A DNA stretch of 64,000 bases from PALSA-911 sp037442565. Lineage in GTDB: Bacteria; Pseudomonadota; Alphaproteobacteria; Acetobacterales; Acetobacteraceae. Numbering within the stretch: position 1 is the stretch's first letter; every line of letters starts with the position of its first letter. The notes under the pieces were generated by a model. It worked only from the letters and a program-made list of their open reading frames with translations, did no database searches and was not told the origin of the DNA. The translations under genes were made by a program, and so were the position numbers. Below are positions 1 through 8,522 of the stretch, piece by piece. Location: assembly GCA_037442565.1 (NCBI GenBank), contig JBBIQA010000001.1, forward strand, positions 57,656 to 121,655, in the 5' to 3' direction.

Positions 1-1
1 C

Positions 2-220
2 CTCACCAAGCGTCTGGCGATCCGCGGCTTCATCTCCAGCGACTACGCTTTCATGCGCGACGCCTTCTTCAAGGACACGCTGGAATGGCTCCGCGCCGGC
101 AGGCTGCGCTACCGCGAGGACATCACCGACGGGCTGGAGAACGCGCCGGCCGCGCTGATCTCGATGCTGGACGGCAAGAATTTCGGCAAGGTGCTGGTCC
201 GGGTAAACCCCGAACCGTAG
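2..220 (+). CDS. NADP-dependent oxidoreductase, C-terminal fragment
   Basis: The reading frame is open from the window edge and ends at TAG 218-220, giving 72 residues. The sequence runs LTKRLAIRGFISSDY near its start and ends DGKNFGKVLVRVNPEP. This matches the C-terminus of the medium-chain, zinc-independent reductases of the CurA/YncB/leukotriene B4 dehydrogenase group, which reduce enones or aldehydes with NADPH. The final block with GKNFGKVLVRV is the usual end of that family. The catalytic and Rossmann regions lie upstream of the window, so the substrate cannot be judged. A hairpin follows at 264-280. Confidence 0.75.
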   Translation, partial: LTKRLAIRGFISSDYAFMRDAFFKDTLEWLRAGRLRYREDITDGLENAPAALISMLDGKNFGKVLVRVNPEP

Positions 221-263
221 GCCCTAGCCAACAATGCAAGGATTGGTCACATTGCGTGGGTGA

Positions 264-280
264 CTCGGCGCAAAGCCGAG
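264..280 (+). terminator. Hairpin after the oxidoreductase gene
   Basis: CTCGGC and GCCGAG (264-269 and 275-280) form a perfect 6-bp stem with a GCAAA loop, 44 bp after the upstream stop codon. There is no run of T after it, so intrinsic termination is only a possibility. The rest of 221-381 holds no gene that I can see and probably carries the promoter of the transporter operon. Confidence 0.3.
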
Positions 281-381
281 CAAGCAACGAATGGGGGAGG
301 CACCGATAGCGATTCCGCACATGCGACACGTGCGCCGATGCGCCCGGCCGGGCATCCGTTTGGCAGGCGGCTAACGAAGCG

Positions 382-1257
382 ATGGATTTCTCCTTCGATT
401 TGTTCGGCAACGCCATCCTGTCAGGCCTGCTGCTCGGCGGTTTCTACGCGGCGGTAACGATCGGCGTGGCAATCTCGTTCGGCATGCTGGACATCGTCAA
501 CATCGCCCACCCGGCCTTCATCGTCCTCGGCTCCTACATCGCCTACACCGCAAATACACTGCTCGGCGTGGACCCGATCCTGGCCAGCCTGGTCGCGATG
601 CCGGCGTTCTACCTGCTGGGGATCGGCATCTACCAGATCTACCACGTTTCGTTCGAACGACGAGGCGACGAGGCGCTGCGCGGCCTCGCCTTCTTCTTCG
701 GCCTGCTGTTCATCACCGAGGTCGCGCTGGTGCTCATCTTCGGCGTCGATTACCGCCTGGTCGACGCGGTCTATATCGGCCCGAGCATCCATATCGGCCC
801 GATCGAGCTGCCGCTGCGCCTGCTGGTGCCGTTCGTGGTTTCGCTGGGGCTGATCGGGCTGTTGCAGGTGTTCCTGTCGCGCAGCTTCCTCGGCCGCGCC
901 ATCCTCGCCGTGGCGCAGGACCAGGGGGCGCTGCGGCTGATGGGTGCGGACCCGATCCGCATCAAGCGCATCGCCTTCGGCATCTCCATCGCCACCGCCT
1001 CGGTCGCCGGGGCCATCCTGATCGTCATCCAGCCGGTCGAGCCATCCATCGCGCGCGACTATATCGGCCGCATCTTCGCCATCTGCGTCATGGGCGGCCT
1101 TGGCAGCTTTCCCGGCATGGTGGTCGCCGCCCTCGCGCTCGGCATCGTCGAAAGCCTGACCTCCACCTTCTACGGCCCGTCCTGGACCCCCGCGGTCGGC
1201 TTCGGCTTCCTGCTGCTGACGCTGGCCGTGCGCCCCGCCGGCATCTTCGGGCGCTGA
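382..1257 (+). CDS. livH: Branched-chain amino acid-type ABC transporter permease (LivH)
   Basis: This 291-aa integral membrane protein has about eight hydrophobic segments. The cytoplasmic loop around residue 180 (AVAQDQGALRLMGADP) is the ATPase-contact loop typical of LivH permeases of the hydrophobic amino acid transporter family. It would form one half of the inner-membrane channel with the next gene. It is the first gene of a tight cluster (3 bp to the next ORF). These permeases also serve importers of urea, aromatic acids and other carboxylates, so the substrate is not fixed by the sequence. The start is ATG at 382; the ribosome binding site is weak. Confidence 0.92.
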   Translation: MDFSFDLFGNAILSGLLLGGFYAAVTIGVAISFGMLDIVNIAHPAFIVLGSYIAYTANTLLGVDPILASLVAMPAFYLLGIGIYQIYHVSFERRGDEALRGLAFFFGLLFITEVALVLIFGVDYRLVDAVYIGPSIHIGPIELPLRLLVPFVVSLGLIGLLQVFLSRSFLGRAILAVAQDQGALRLMGADPIRIKRIAFGISIATASVAGAILIVIQPVEPSIARDYIGRIFAICVMGGLGSFPGMVVAALALGIVESLTSTFYGPSWTPAVGFGFLLLTLAVRPAGIFGR

Positions 1258-1260
1258 CGC

Positions 1261-2208
1261 ATGCGCGCCTTGCCCTTTCTGCTGATCGCCATGCTGGTCG
1301 CCGCCGCCACCTTCGGCGGCGCCAGGCTCGCGGGTAATTCCTATGTGTTCTTCGCCGGCTACGTGGTGCTGCAATACATCGTGCTCGCCACCGCCTGGAA
1401 CATCCTGGGCGGCTACACCGGCTACGTTAATTTCGGCACCGCTGCCTTCCTCGCCCTCGGCGCCTACAGCACCGTTGTTGTTCACAAGACCATGCCGGTG
1501 CCCATTCCGGTGCTGATCGTGATCGGCGGCCTGGTCTCGGGGATGGTCGGCCTCGGCATGGGCTACCTCACGCTGCGCCTGCGCGGCTCGTTCTTTTCCA
1601 TCGCCACGCTGGCCCTGTCGGTCGTTGTGCAGACCCTGATCATCAACTGGGATTTCGTCGGCGGCTCGCGCGGCGCCTACATCCTGCGCCCGCGCGCCAC
1701 CCAGTATTTCGCCATGGACTACGTTGAATACCTGTTCCTGGTCATGCTCGCCCTGGCGGTGATCGCGGTGTTCACCGCCCGCTGCATCGAGCGTTCGCGC
1801 CTCGGCTACGGTTTCGCCGCGATCCGCGACGACGAGGCCGCCGCCGAGGCCGCGGGCGTGCCCACCCTGAAACTGAAGCTGCTGGCCACCACGCTGTCCG
1901 GCGCCTTCATGGGAATGGCCGGCGCCCCCCTGCCCTATTACGTGACCTATCTCGACCCCGCCTCCGGCTTCAGCCTGGCCTATGCGGTGAACGCCATCGC
2001 CATGCCGCTGATCGGCGGCACCGCGAGCTGGCTCGGCCCCGTCATCGGCGCCGTGCTGCTGGGCACGCTGCAGCAGGTCGCCACCGTCACGATCTCCTCC
2101 GCGCTCAATCTGCTGATCGTCGGCGTGGTGCTGGTCGCCTTCGTCGTCATCGCGCCGAACGGCCTGATCGGCCTGGTCCGCGGCAAGGGACGGGGGATGA
2201 GGCGGTGA
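1261..2208 (+). CDS. livM: Branched-chain amino acid-type ABC transporter permease (LivM)
   Basis: This 315-aa polytopic membrane protein carries the LivM loop FAAIRDDEAAAEAAGVP near residue 185, which docks on the ATPase. It pairs with the LivH-type permease just upstream to make the membrane channel. The ATG follows the previous stop by 3 bp, and the gene overlaps the next by 4 bp (GTGA), so translational coupling is likely. The length is normal for the family. Confidence 0.92.
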   Translation: MRALPFLLIAMLVAAATFGGARLAGNSYVFFAGYVVLQYIVLATAWNILGGYTGYVNFGTAAFLALGAYSTVVVHKTMPVPIPVLIVIGGLVSGMVGLGMGYLTLRLRGSFFSIATLALSVVVQTLIINWDFVGGSRGAYILRPRATQYFAMDYVEYLFLVMLALAVIAVFTARCIERSRLGYGFAAIRDDEAAAEAAGVPTLKLKLLATTLSGAFMGMAGAPLPYYVTYLDPASGFSLAYAVNAIAMPLIGGTASWLGPVIGAVLLGTLQQVATVTISSALNLLIVGVVLVAFVVIAPNGLIGLVRGKGRGMRR

Positions 2209-2945
2209 GCCCGGAGCCCCTGCTGTCGGTGCAGAACCTCGGCAAGCGCTTCGGCGGCTTCGTCGCGCTGGAAGCCATCTACCTCGACATCGAGGCCGGC
2301 GAGCGCGTCGGCCTGATCGGCCCGAACGGCTCGGGCAAGAGCACGCTGGTCAACTGCCTGTCCGGCACGCTGCGCAACGAAACCGGCAGCGTGCAGTTCG
2401 ACGGCCGGCAGATGAACGGCCTGCCGGCGCACCAGCGCACCCGCCTCGGCTTCGCGCGCAGCTTCCAGCTGCCGCGGCCGTTCAACAGCCTGTCGGTGGC
2501 CGAGAACCTGCGCATCCCCATCGAATACACCGTCAATGCCCGGCCTCTCAAACAGGTTCCCGCCGGCGATATAGCGCGGCGCTGCAACGATCTTCTCGCC
2601 ATGGTGGGCCTTGCGGAAAAATCGGAAAAGATGCCGCGCGATCTCACCCAGATCGAGATGCGCAAGCTCGAACTCGCCCGCGCCATGGCCTCCGATCCCA
2701 AGCTGCTGATCGCTGACGAGGCGATGGCCGGACTGTCGCATGCGGAGGTGGACGACATCCTCGCCCTGCTGATCCGGCTGAACGAGCAGGGCGTCACCAT
2801 CATCATGATCGAGCACATCATGCGCGCGGTCATGCAGTTCTCCCAGCGCCTGGTCGTGCTGGTCGCCGGCAAGAAGATCGCCGACGGCCTGCCCGCCGAG
2901 GTTGTGCGCAACCCAGAAGTGGAGCGAGCCTATCTTGGCGAGTAG
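2205..2945 (+). CDS. livG: ABC transporter ATP-binding protein (LivG)
   Basis: This 246-aa ATPase subunit has Walker A GPNGSGKST near residue 38. The signature region is divergent: DLTQIEMRKLELARAMA stands where LSGGQQ-type sequence is usual. Walker B reads LLIADEAMAGL instead of the common LLLDEP, but the catalytic Glu is kept. Such changes are common in LivG proteins of aromatic or carboxylate importers. The start is GTG at 2205 inside the GTGA overlap with livM. It should form a heterodimer with the LivF-type protein that follows. Confidence 0.9.
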   Translation: MSPEPLLSVQNLGKRFGGFVALEAIYLDIEAGERVGLIGPNGSGKSTLVNCLSGTLRNETGSVQFDGRQMNGLPAHQRTRLGFARSFQLPRPFNSLSVAENLRIPIEYTVNARPLKQVPAGDIARRCNDLLAMVGLAEKSEKMPRDLTQIEMRKLELARAMASDPKLLIADEAMAGLSHAEVDDILALLIRLNEQGVTIIMIEHIMRAVMQFSQRLVVLVAGKKIADGLPAEVVRNPEVERAYLGE

Positions 2946-3666
2946 CCTCACCATTTCCGGCGTGGATGCCGGCTACGGCGCGATCCGTGTGCTGAATGGC
3001 GTGTCGCTCAACGTCACGGCCGGGCAGACCGTGGCGCTGCTGGGCACCAACGGCAACGGCAAGTCCACGCTGATGAAAAGCATCATGGGCATGGTCACCC
3101 CCACCGTCGGCAGCATCGTCGCCGAGATCGACGGCGCACGGCACGAGTTGGTTGGGCTGTCCACGCAAGCCATCGTCGATCTCGGCATCGCCTTCGTGCC
3201 CGAAGGCCGCCGGCTGTTCCCGAAACTGTCGGTGACCGAGAACCTGCTGCTCGGCGCCTACCGGCAATCCGCCCGAGCCTCGATCGCCCGCAACCTGGCA
3301 TTCTGTTACGAGGCCTTCCCCCGGCTGTCCGAACGCCGCGGCCAGCTCGCCGGTTCCATGAGCGGCGGCGAGCAGCAGATGCTGGCCCTGGCCCGCGCCC
3401 TGATGTCCGATCCGCGCATCCTGCTGATCGACGAACCCTCCGTCGGGCTGGCGCCTCTGCTGGTCAGCCGTACGATCGAGAAGATCAAGGAACTGAAAGA
3501 CACCTTCAACCTGACGGTGCTGATGGCAGAGCAGAATTTCACCCAGGCCATCCGCATCGCCGATGCCGGCTATCTGATCGTGCATGGGGAGATCGTGTTC
3601 GAGGGCGCCTCGGCCGAAGCGCTGAATGACAACGAACAGATCCGGAAATTCTATCTGGGTCTGTAG
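2935..3666 (+). CDS. livF: ABC transporter ATP-binding protein (LivF)
   Basis: This second ATPase of the importer has 243 residues from the preferred start. Walker A is GTNGNGKST, the signature is MSGGEQQ and Walker B is ILLIDEPSVGLAP, all intact, so this partner carries canonical sites while LivG is divergent. I chose TTG at 2935 because GGAG (2921-2924) lies at good spacing and family alignment begins at ASSLTISGVDAGYG. A longer TTG start at 2902 would put 33 more bases inside livG. The gene overlaps livG by 11 bp and closes the operon. Confidence 0.88.
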   Translation: MASSLTISGVDAGYGAIRVLNGVSLNVTAGQTVALLGTNGNGKSTLMKSIMGMVTPTVGSIVAEIDGARHELVGLSTQAIVDLGIAFVPEGRRLFPKLSVTENLLLGAYRQSARASIARNLAFCYEAFPRLSERRGQLAGSMSGGEQQMLALARALMSDPRILLIDEPSVGLAPLLVSRTIEKIKELKDTFNLTVLMAEQNFTQAIRIADAGYLIVHGEIVFEGASAEALNDNEQIRKFYLGL

Positions 3667-3674
3667 CCCGCAGC

Positions 3675-3699
3675 CCGGACGCAGCGCGGCGCGATCCGG
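3675..3699. terminator. Possible bidirectional hairpin between convergent genes
   Basis: CCGGA (3675-3679) pairs with TCCGG (3695-3699), with extra partial pairing inside the GC-rich loop. It sits between the 3' ends of livF and the metallopeptidase gene. The stem is short and no T tract is visible, so support is weak. Confidence 0.25.
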
Positions 3700-3711
3700 A
3701 GCCCATTCACA

Positions 3712-4569
3712 CTAATTCGCGAACGTATTGCACGCTTTCACCTGCCCGCTCTGCAGCCCGGCGGTCAGCCATTGCACCCGCTGCTCCGACGAGCCATGGG
3801 TGAAACTATCCGGCACCACCGCGCCGCGGCCGGATTGCTGGGCCAGCCGGTCATCGCCGATCGCGGACGCCGTCGTCACCGCCTGGCGCACATCGTTCTG
3901 ATCGATGTTCTGGTGGCGCTGGTTCATGTGATACGCCCACACCCCCGCCAGGCAATCCGCCATCAATTCGGTCCGTACCGACAACGCATTGGCAGACCGC
4001 CTGTCGGTCTGCCGTTCCGCCTGCTGCACCTTCGGCAGCAGCCCGATCAGGTTCTGCACATGGTGCCCGACCTCATGCGCAATCACATAGGCGTAGGCGA
4101 AGTTGCCACCCCCGCCGAACCTACGCTGCATATCCTGGAAGAACGACGTGTCCAGATACAGCTTGTGATCCAGCGGGCAATAGAACGGCCCCATGGAGGA
4201 TTGCGCCGTTCCGCAGCCCGATTGCGTCACCCCGGAAAACAAGACCAGGATCGGCTTTTCGTAGGGCTTTCCTGCCTGCTGCGGCAGTAGCTGCGTCCAG
4301 ACATCCTCGGTTTCACCCAGCACCCTGGCGACGAAATTGCCGATCTGGTCGGTCGGCACGCCCTTCTGGCCGGGTGCTGAAACCGCTGGTCCGTTGCCGC
4401 CGGTGACCATTTCCGCCCCGCCGATCAGCATCCGCGGATCGATCCCCGTGGCCCAGCCGAGCAAGGTGAGGATCACGATGGCGCCGATGCCAAGCCCGCC
4501 CTTGGTCGCACCGCCCATGCCGCGACGGTCTTCAATATTGCCGGAAGCCCGAAGGTCGTCGTCCTGCAT
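3712..4569 (-). CDS. Neutral zinc metallopeptidase, YpfJ family
   Basis: This 285-aa protein belongs to the family annotated as putative neutral zinc metallopeptidase (YpfJ/KPN_00809). An N-terminal membrane anchor (GLGIGAIVILTLLGWATG, about residues 25-42) is followed by an exported domain. The zinc site is the HExxH motif in AHEVGHHVQNLIG, near residue 165. The cysteines in SGCGTAQ and YCPLD are typical of the family. The physiological substrate of these enzymes is unknown. The gene runs against livF and is followed in its own orientation by no obvious partner. Confidence 0.88.
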   Translation of the reverse strand: MQDDDLRASGNIEDRRGMGGATKGGLGIGAIVILTLLGWATGIDPRMLIGGAEMVTGGNGPAVSAPGQKGVPTDQIGNFVARVLGETEDVWTQLLPQQAGKPYEKPILVLFSGVTQSGCGTAQSSMGPFYCPLDHKLYLDTSFFQDMQRRFGGGGNFAYAYVIAHEVGHHVQNLIGLLPKVQQAERQTDRRSANALSVRTELMADCLAGVWAYHMNQRHQNIDQNDVRQAVTTASAIGDDRLAQQSGRGAVVPDSFTHGSSEQRVQWLTAGLQSGQVKACNTFAN

Positions 4570-4773
4570 GGATTTGCTCCTGATGCGCCGGATCGGCTCT
4601 TTCGGTCACGGACAGCCTCCGCGCGCGAGATTCCCTCCCACGCGCCAGCCAGTCACATCCAGACCGCAATGGCCCGAGCCTACAGGCGTCCGGCCGATGC
4701 GTAAAACCGTCCGCAACGCGCAACGGCGATACCCGGCGGCAGCGAACCCACCGCCCCGCCGGTCGGGTCCCGC

Positions 4774-6033
4774 CTACTTCTTCACATCGCTATAGGGGTA
4801 CATCGCATCCCCGGTCTTGTAAGCCGGCGGCCAGAGGATCTTCTCGGCGTTCAGATCGCGGAACTGCTCGATGCCGTTACCCGTCACGTTCTGGAACTGC
4901 ACCTCCAGCACCCGCGCCTCCACCCATTCGCCCTGGTCGTTGAACTGGATCGGGCCGGCCACGGTCTTGAAAATTGTTTTCCGCATATAGGCGGCCAGTT
5001 TTTCGTCATCCAGGCTCTTGGTCGCCTCCACCGATTGCTGCAGCACCTGCATCAGCGAATAGGCGAACGGCGGCAGGTAGTAGCCCAGCTGATCCACCCC
5101 GGCACCGGCCGCCTTCGCCTGATAGCGCTTCAGCATGTCCAGTGCCTCCGGCGTCGCGAAGGCCGGCGTCGGCAGCCAGAAATCGTAATCCACGATGCCG
5201 TTCAGCAGCGGGCCAAGCTGCATCTTGATGGCGGTGGACTGTAAACCCACCATGCCGCCGCCGAACAGCTTGGTCTTCAGCCCTACCTCGCTGGCGGCCC
5301 GGATCATGCCCACGCTGTCGGGCGGATAGGAGGCGACGAACACCAGATCCGGATTGACCGACTGGATCGCACGGATGATCGGCGTGTAGTCCGCCGTGCT
5401 CGGCGGATAGGTCTTGTCGTAGACGATCTTCAGTCCCTTCTCCTTGATGACGGATCGCGCGCCATCCAGCGCGTTGCGCGGAAATTCCGCGTCCGCGCCG
5501 ACGATGGCGACGGTCTGCGGCTTCGGGTTCTGCGCCATCGCCACTTCAAAGAAGCCGCGTGAGAAACTTTCCTTCGGCTTCGGTCCGCCGGTGGGGCCGA
5601 TGCTGAAATAGTTCGGGTAGTGGAACTCGCTGTTCACCGCCAGGCCGAGCAGCGCGAAGAAGGTACGGTTGTGCTGCATCACCACCGGCATCGCCGGGGC
5701 CACCATGTTGGTGGCGTAGCCGCTGGTCACCAGATCCACCTTGTCCACGTCCAGCAGCTTCGTGTAGATGCCGGGCACGGTGGAGGGGTTGGACTGGTCG
5801 TCGTAGTACACGAGCTTCACCGGCCGGCCGAGCAGGCCGCCCTTGGCGTTCACCTCCTCCTCCCAAAGCTGCATGGCCAGCAGCGCCGCCTTGCCGTTCG
5901 GCGCCAGGCCGCCGGTCAGCGCCATGCCGAAGCCGATGGTGATCGGTTTGCCCTGCGGCTGGGCCATCGCGGGCAGCGCGGAGGCGGCGAGCGTCCCGGC
6001 AACCAGGCGGCCAAAAATGCGGCGTTGCAGCAT
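4774..6033 (-). CDS. Periplasmic substrate-binding protein of a Liv-type ABC importer
   Basis: This 419-aa protein starts with a cleavable signal peptide (residues about 1-24, hydrophobic core LVAGTLAASALPAMA). It continues with GKPITIGFGMALTGGLAPNGKAAL, the opening of periplasmic binding fold type I proteins of the LivK/HAAT family. It would capture the ligand outside the inner membrane and deliver it to LivHM. It is the only binding protein near livHMGF, although it lies on the other strand beyond the metallopeptidase gene. Ligand specificity cannot be read from sequence. The divergent intradiol dioxygenase gene next door allows an aromatic acid as well as an amino acid. Confidence 0.9.
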   Translation of the reverse strand: MLQRRIFGRLVAGTLAASALPAMAQPQGKPITIGFGMALTGGLAPNGKAALLAMQLWEEEVNAKGGLLGRPVKLVYYDDQSNPSTVPGIYTKLLDVDKVDLVTSGYATNMVAPAMPVVMQHNRTFFALLGLAVNSEFHYPNYFSIGPTGGPKPKESFSRGFFEVAMAQNPKPQTVAIVGADAEFPRNALDGARSVIKEKGLKIVYDKTYPPSTADYTPIIRAIQSVNPDLVFVASYPPDSVGMIRAASEVGLKTKLFGGGMVGLQSTAIKMQLGPLLNGIVDYDFWLPTPAFATPEALDMLKRYQAKAAGAGVDQLGYYLPPFAYSLMQVLQQSVEATKSLDDEKLAAYMRKTIFKTVAGPIQFNDQGEWVEARVLEVQFQNVTGNGIEQFRDLNAEKILWPPAYKTGDAMYPYSDVKK

Positions 6034-6185
6034 GATCCGTTATCCTCCCAGTTCGTTATCGTTGCTTTCAGCCTAGGCGAGGTGGCGCCCGCGCGCCAGC
6101 ACCCCGGCGGTTCCCGCCCCCGGGGTCGCAGGTCCCGGCGCGATCGCCTATATTCGAAGGGACATCATCCAACAGGAACCCAACC

Positions 6186-7088
6186 ATGCAGGATCTGGAC
6201 GAGTTCACCGTCACCGACGCGGTGCTGGAACAGATGGCCCGGACGACCGACCCGCGGCTGCGCCAGATCATGGAGGCCGCCGTCCGCCATCTGCATGCCT
6301 TCGCCCGGGAGGTGAACCTGACCCCCGCAGAATGGCTGGAGGGCATCAAGTTCCTCACCGCCGTCGGTCACGCCTCCACCCCGATCCGCCAGGAATTCAT
6401 CCTGCTGTCGGACGTGCTCGGCGTCTCCGCCCTGGTAAACGCCCTGCACGACAAGACCGCCACCGAGCCCGCCACCCAGACAAGCCTGCTCGGCCCGTTC
6501 TATCGCGACGGCGCGCCCGAACTGCCGTCCGGGGCGCAGATCGTGCGCGAGCCCGGCGCGCGGGAAATCGTGGTGCACGGCCGCGTGGTGGACAAGGATG
6601 GCCAGCCGATCCCGCACGCCACGGTCCAGGTCTGGCAGACCGACGCGCACGGCCTGTACGACCTGCAGGCGAACGATCCCGACACGATGGACGCCCGCGG
6701 CAATTTTCGTGCCGATGCCCAGGGCAACTATTATTTCCGCACCGTCCGTCCGCTCGGCTATTCCATCCCGATGGACGGCCCGGTCGGCAAAATGGTGCAC
6801 ACCCAGGCGCGGCACGGCATGCGCCCGTCACACATCCACTTCCTGATCGGCGCGCCCGGCTTTCGCGAACTGGTCACGGCGCTGTACTTCGGCGACGACG
6901 ACAATATCGCCAGCGACACCGTGTTCGGTGTGTCGAACTCCCTGGTGGTTTCCATCGTTCCGAAAGACCCCGCCTGCCCAATCCCGGGCCTGCCCGGCGT
7001 GCGCTACGACTTTCAGCTCGCCCACGCCTCGGCGGACGGCGAGGGCCGCGTCGGGGCCGATCCGGCCTCAATCGTGCCCGCGCATTAA
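6186..7088 (+). CDS. Intradiol ring-cleavage dioxygenase (catechol/hydroxyquinol 1,2-dioxygenase type)
   Basis: This 300-aa enzyme has an N-terminal helical catechol-dioxygenase domain (about residues 1-100) and a C-terminal beta-sandwich. The likely non-heme Fe(III) ligands are the Tyr in DAHGLYD, the Tyr in RPLGYSIP and the two His in RPSHIHF. It should open a catechol or hydroxyquinol ring between the hydroxyls to give a muconate or maleylacetate. The N-terminal domain and the length fit the catechol/hydroxyquinol group better than protocatechuate 3,4-dioxygenase. It is transcribed away from the binding-protein gene (152 bp between starts). No later beta-ketoadipate genes are present here. 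Confidence 0.88.
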   Translation: MQDLDEFTVTDAVLEQMARTTDPRLRQIMEAAVRHLHAFAREVNLTPAEWLEGIKFLTAVGHASTPIRQEFILLSDVLGVSALVNALHDKTATEPATQTSLLGPFYRDGAPELPSGAQIVREPGAREIVVHGRVVDKDGQPIPHATVQVWQTDAHGLYDLQANDPDTMDARGNFRADAQGNYYFRTVRPLGYSIPMDGPVGKMVHTQARHGMRPSHIHFLIGAPGFRELVTALYFGDDDNIASDTVFGVSNSLVVSIVPKDPACPIPGLPGVRYDFQLAHASADGEGRVGADPASIVPAH

Positions 7089-7115
7089 TCTCCCCCAGTT
7101 CACGGAAACAACGCA

Positions 7116-7697
7116 TTGAAGCTCGGCATCGTCTCGGACGTACATTGCAATATCGTCGGCCTGAAGCGGGCGGTGGAGATGATGGGGGATATCGACGAGC
7201 TGCTCTGCCTCGGCGATTCCATTTATGAATACCGGTTTTCCAACGACGTGATCCGCTACCTGCGGGACATCGGCGCGCATGTGATCCTGGGCAATCACGA
7301 GGAGGGCTTCCTTTCCCCCTCCGGCGTGCGGGCGCGGGAAGCCGAATGGATCGACAGATCCCTGCTCGGCTGGATGGCCGAGCAGCCGCACCGGCGCGAC
7401 CTGACGTTCGGCAACAAGAAGGTGCTGATGGTGCATTCCACGCCGTGGGAGCCACGTGGTTCCTACGTGCATCCCACCAGCTCCCAGATCAAGCGCTTCG
7501 GCGAGGTCGATGCGGACTACGTGCTGTATGGCCACACGCACTACCAGATGGCCGAACGGGTGGGCAAAGTGCTGGTGATCAATCCCGGCTCCGCCGGCGA
7601 TGCCCGCGACAGCCGCAATGGCCGCCAGCTCAGCTTCGCGGTATTGGACACCGCAACCGACAACGTGGTTATCACGGATTACGCAGACGGGGCCTGA
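7116..7697 (+). CDS. Metallophosphoesterase, YfcE/MJ0936 type
   Basis: This 193-aa calcineurin-like phosphoesterase shows the metal-binding motifs in order: SDVHCN (DxH), CLGDS (GD), LGNHE (GNHE), MVHSTP and YGHTHYQ (GHxH). Such small enzymes hydrolyse phosphodiesters, often with Mn2+; the natural substrate is usually unknown. The start is TTG at 7116, with MKLGIVSDVH matching the family N-terminus. It follows the dioxygenase by 27 bp and precedes the SDR gene by 24 bp, so one transcript is likely. Confidence 0.85.
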   Translation: MKLGIVSDVHCNIVGLKRAVEMMGDIDELLCLGDSIYEYRFSNDVIRYLRDIGAHVILGNHEEGFLSPSGVRAREAEWIDRSLLGWMAEQPHRRDLTFGNKKVLMVHSTPWEPRGSYVHPTSSQIKRFGEVDADYVLYGHTHYQMAERVGKVLVINPGSAGDARDSRNGRQLSFAVLDTATDNVVITDYADGA

Positions 7698-7721
7698 AGC
7701 CCCCCATCATTGGGAGTTCAA

Positions 7722-8522
7722 ATGGGACAAGTCCAGGACAAGGTGGCGTTCGTCACCGGCGGCGCCTCCGGCATCGGCGCCGCCTGCGCTCGCACGCTGG
7801 CGCGCGAGGGGGCGAAGGTCGTCGTCACCGACCTCGATGACGCGCGCGGCAACGCGCTGGTGGCGGAGATCGGCGGCGCCGGAGGCCAGGCGATCTACCT
7901 GCACCAGGACGTCACCGACGAGGCCGGCTGGCCGGGCGCCATCGCCGCCACGGAAAGGGCCTTCGGCGGCCTGCACATCCTGGTCGCCAATGCCGGCATC
8001 GCCATCATGGGCACCGCCATCGACATGAGCCTGGCCGATTTTCGCCGGCAGAACGCGGTGAATGTGGATGGCGTGTTCCTGACGGCGAAATACGGCATTC
8101 CGGCCATGCGCCGCTCCGGCGGAGGTTCCATCATCATGATGTCCTCGGTTGCCGGGCTGCGCGGCTCGGCGGGCCTGGCCGGCTACAGCGCATCGAAAGG
8201 TGCGGTGCGGCTGTTCGCCAAATCCATCGCGCTGGAATGCGCGATCGCCGAGGACAATATCCGGGTGAACTCCGTCCATCCCGGTATCATCGTCACGCCG
8301 ATCTGGACCAAGATGCCAAGCGCCGCCGGCGGCGGGGCCAATGCTCCACTGGACCCGGACGAGATCGCGCGGAACTCCGTGCCGCTCGGCAAGCCGGCCG
8401 ATCCGCAGGAAATCGCCAATGGCGTGCTGTTCCTGGCCTCGGACGCGTCCGCCCACATGACCGGATCGGAACTGGTGATCGACGGCGGCCTGACCGCCGG
8501 GCGCATCCGCCGGCTTGGATAG
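7722..8522 (+). CDS. SDR family NAD(P)-dependent oxidoreductase
   Basis: This 266-aa classical short-chain dehydrogenase has the cofactor motif TGGASGIGAACA, the NAG motif (VANAGIA) and the catalytic YSASKGA (YxxxK). The Asp-rich turn after beta 2 (VVVTDLDDA) favours NAD over NADP. ATG 7722 is chosen because GGGAG lies just upstream; the frame remains open to a start at 7710, but that has no ribosome binding site. The substrate is unknown; many such enzymes oxidise hydroxyacyl or cyclic alcohols. It overlaps the next gene by 8 bp. Confidence 0.88.
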   Translation: MGQVQDKVAFVTGGASGIGAACARTLAREGAKVVVTDLDDARGNALVAEIGGAGGQAIYLHQDVTDEAGWPGAIAATERAFGGLHILVANAGIAIMGTAIDMSLADFRRQNAVNVDGVFLTAKYGIPAMRRSGGGSIIMMSSVAGLRGSAGLAGYSASKGAVRLFAKSIALECAIAEDNIRVNSVHPGIIVTPIWTKMPSAAGGGANAPLDPDEIARNSVPLGKPADPQEIANGVLFLASDASAHMTGSELVIDGGLTAGRIRRLG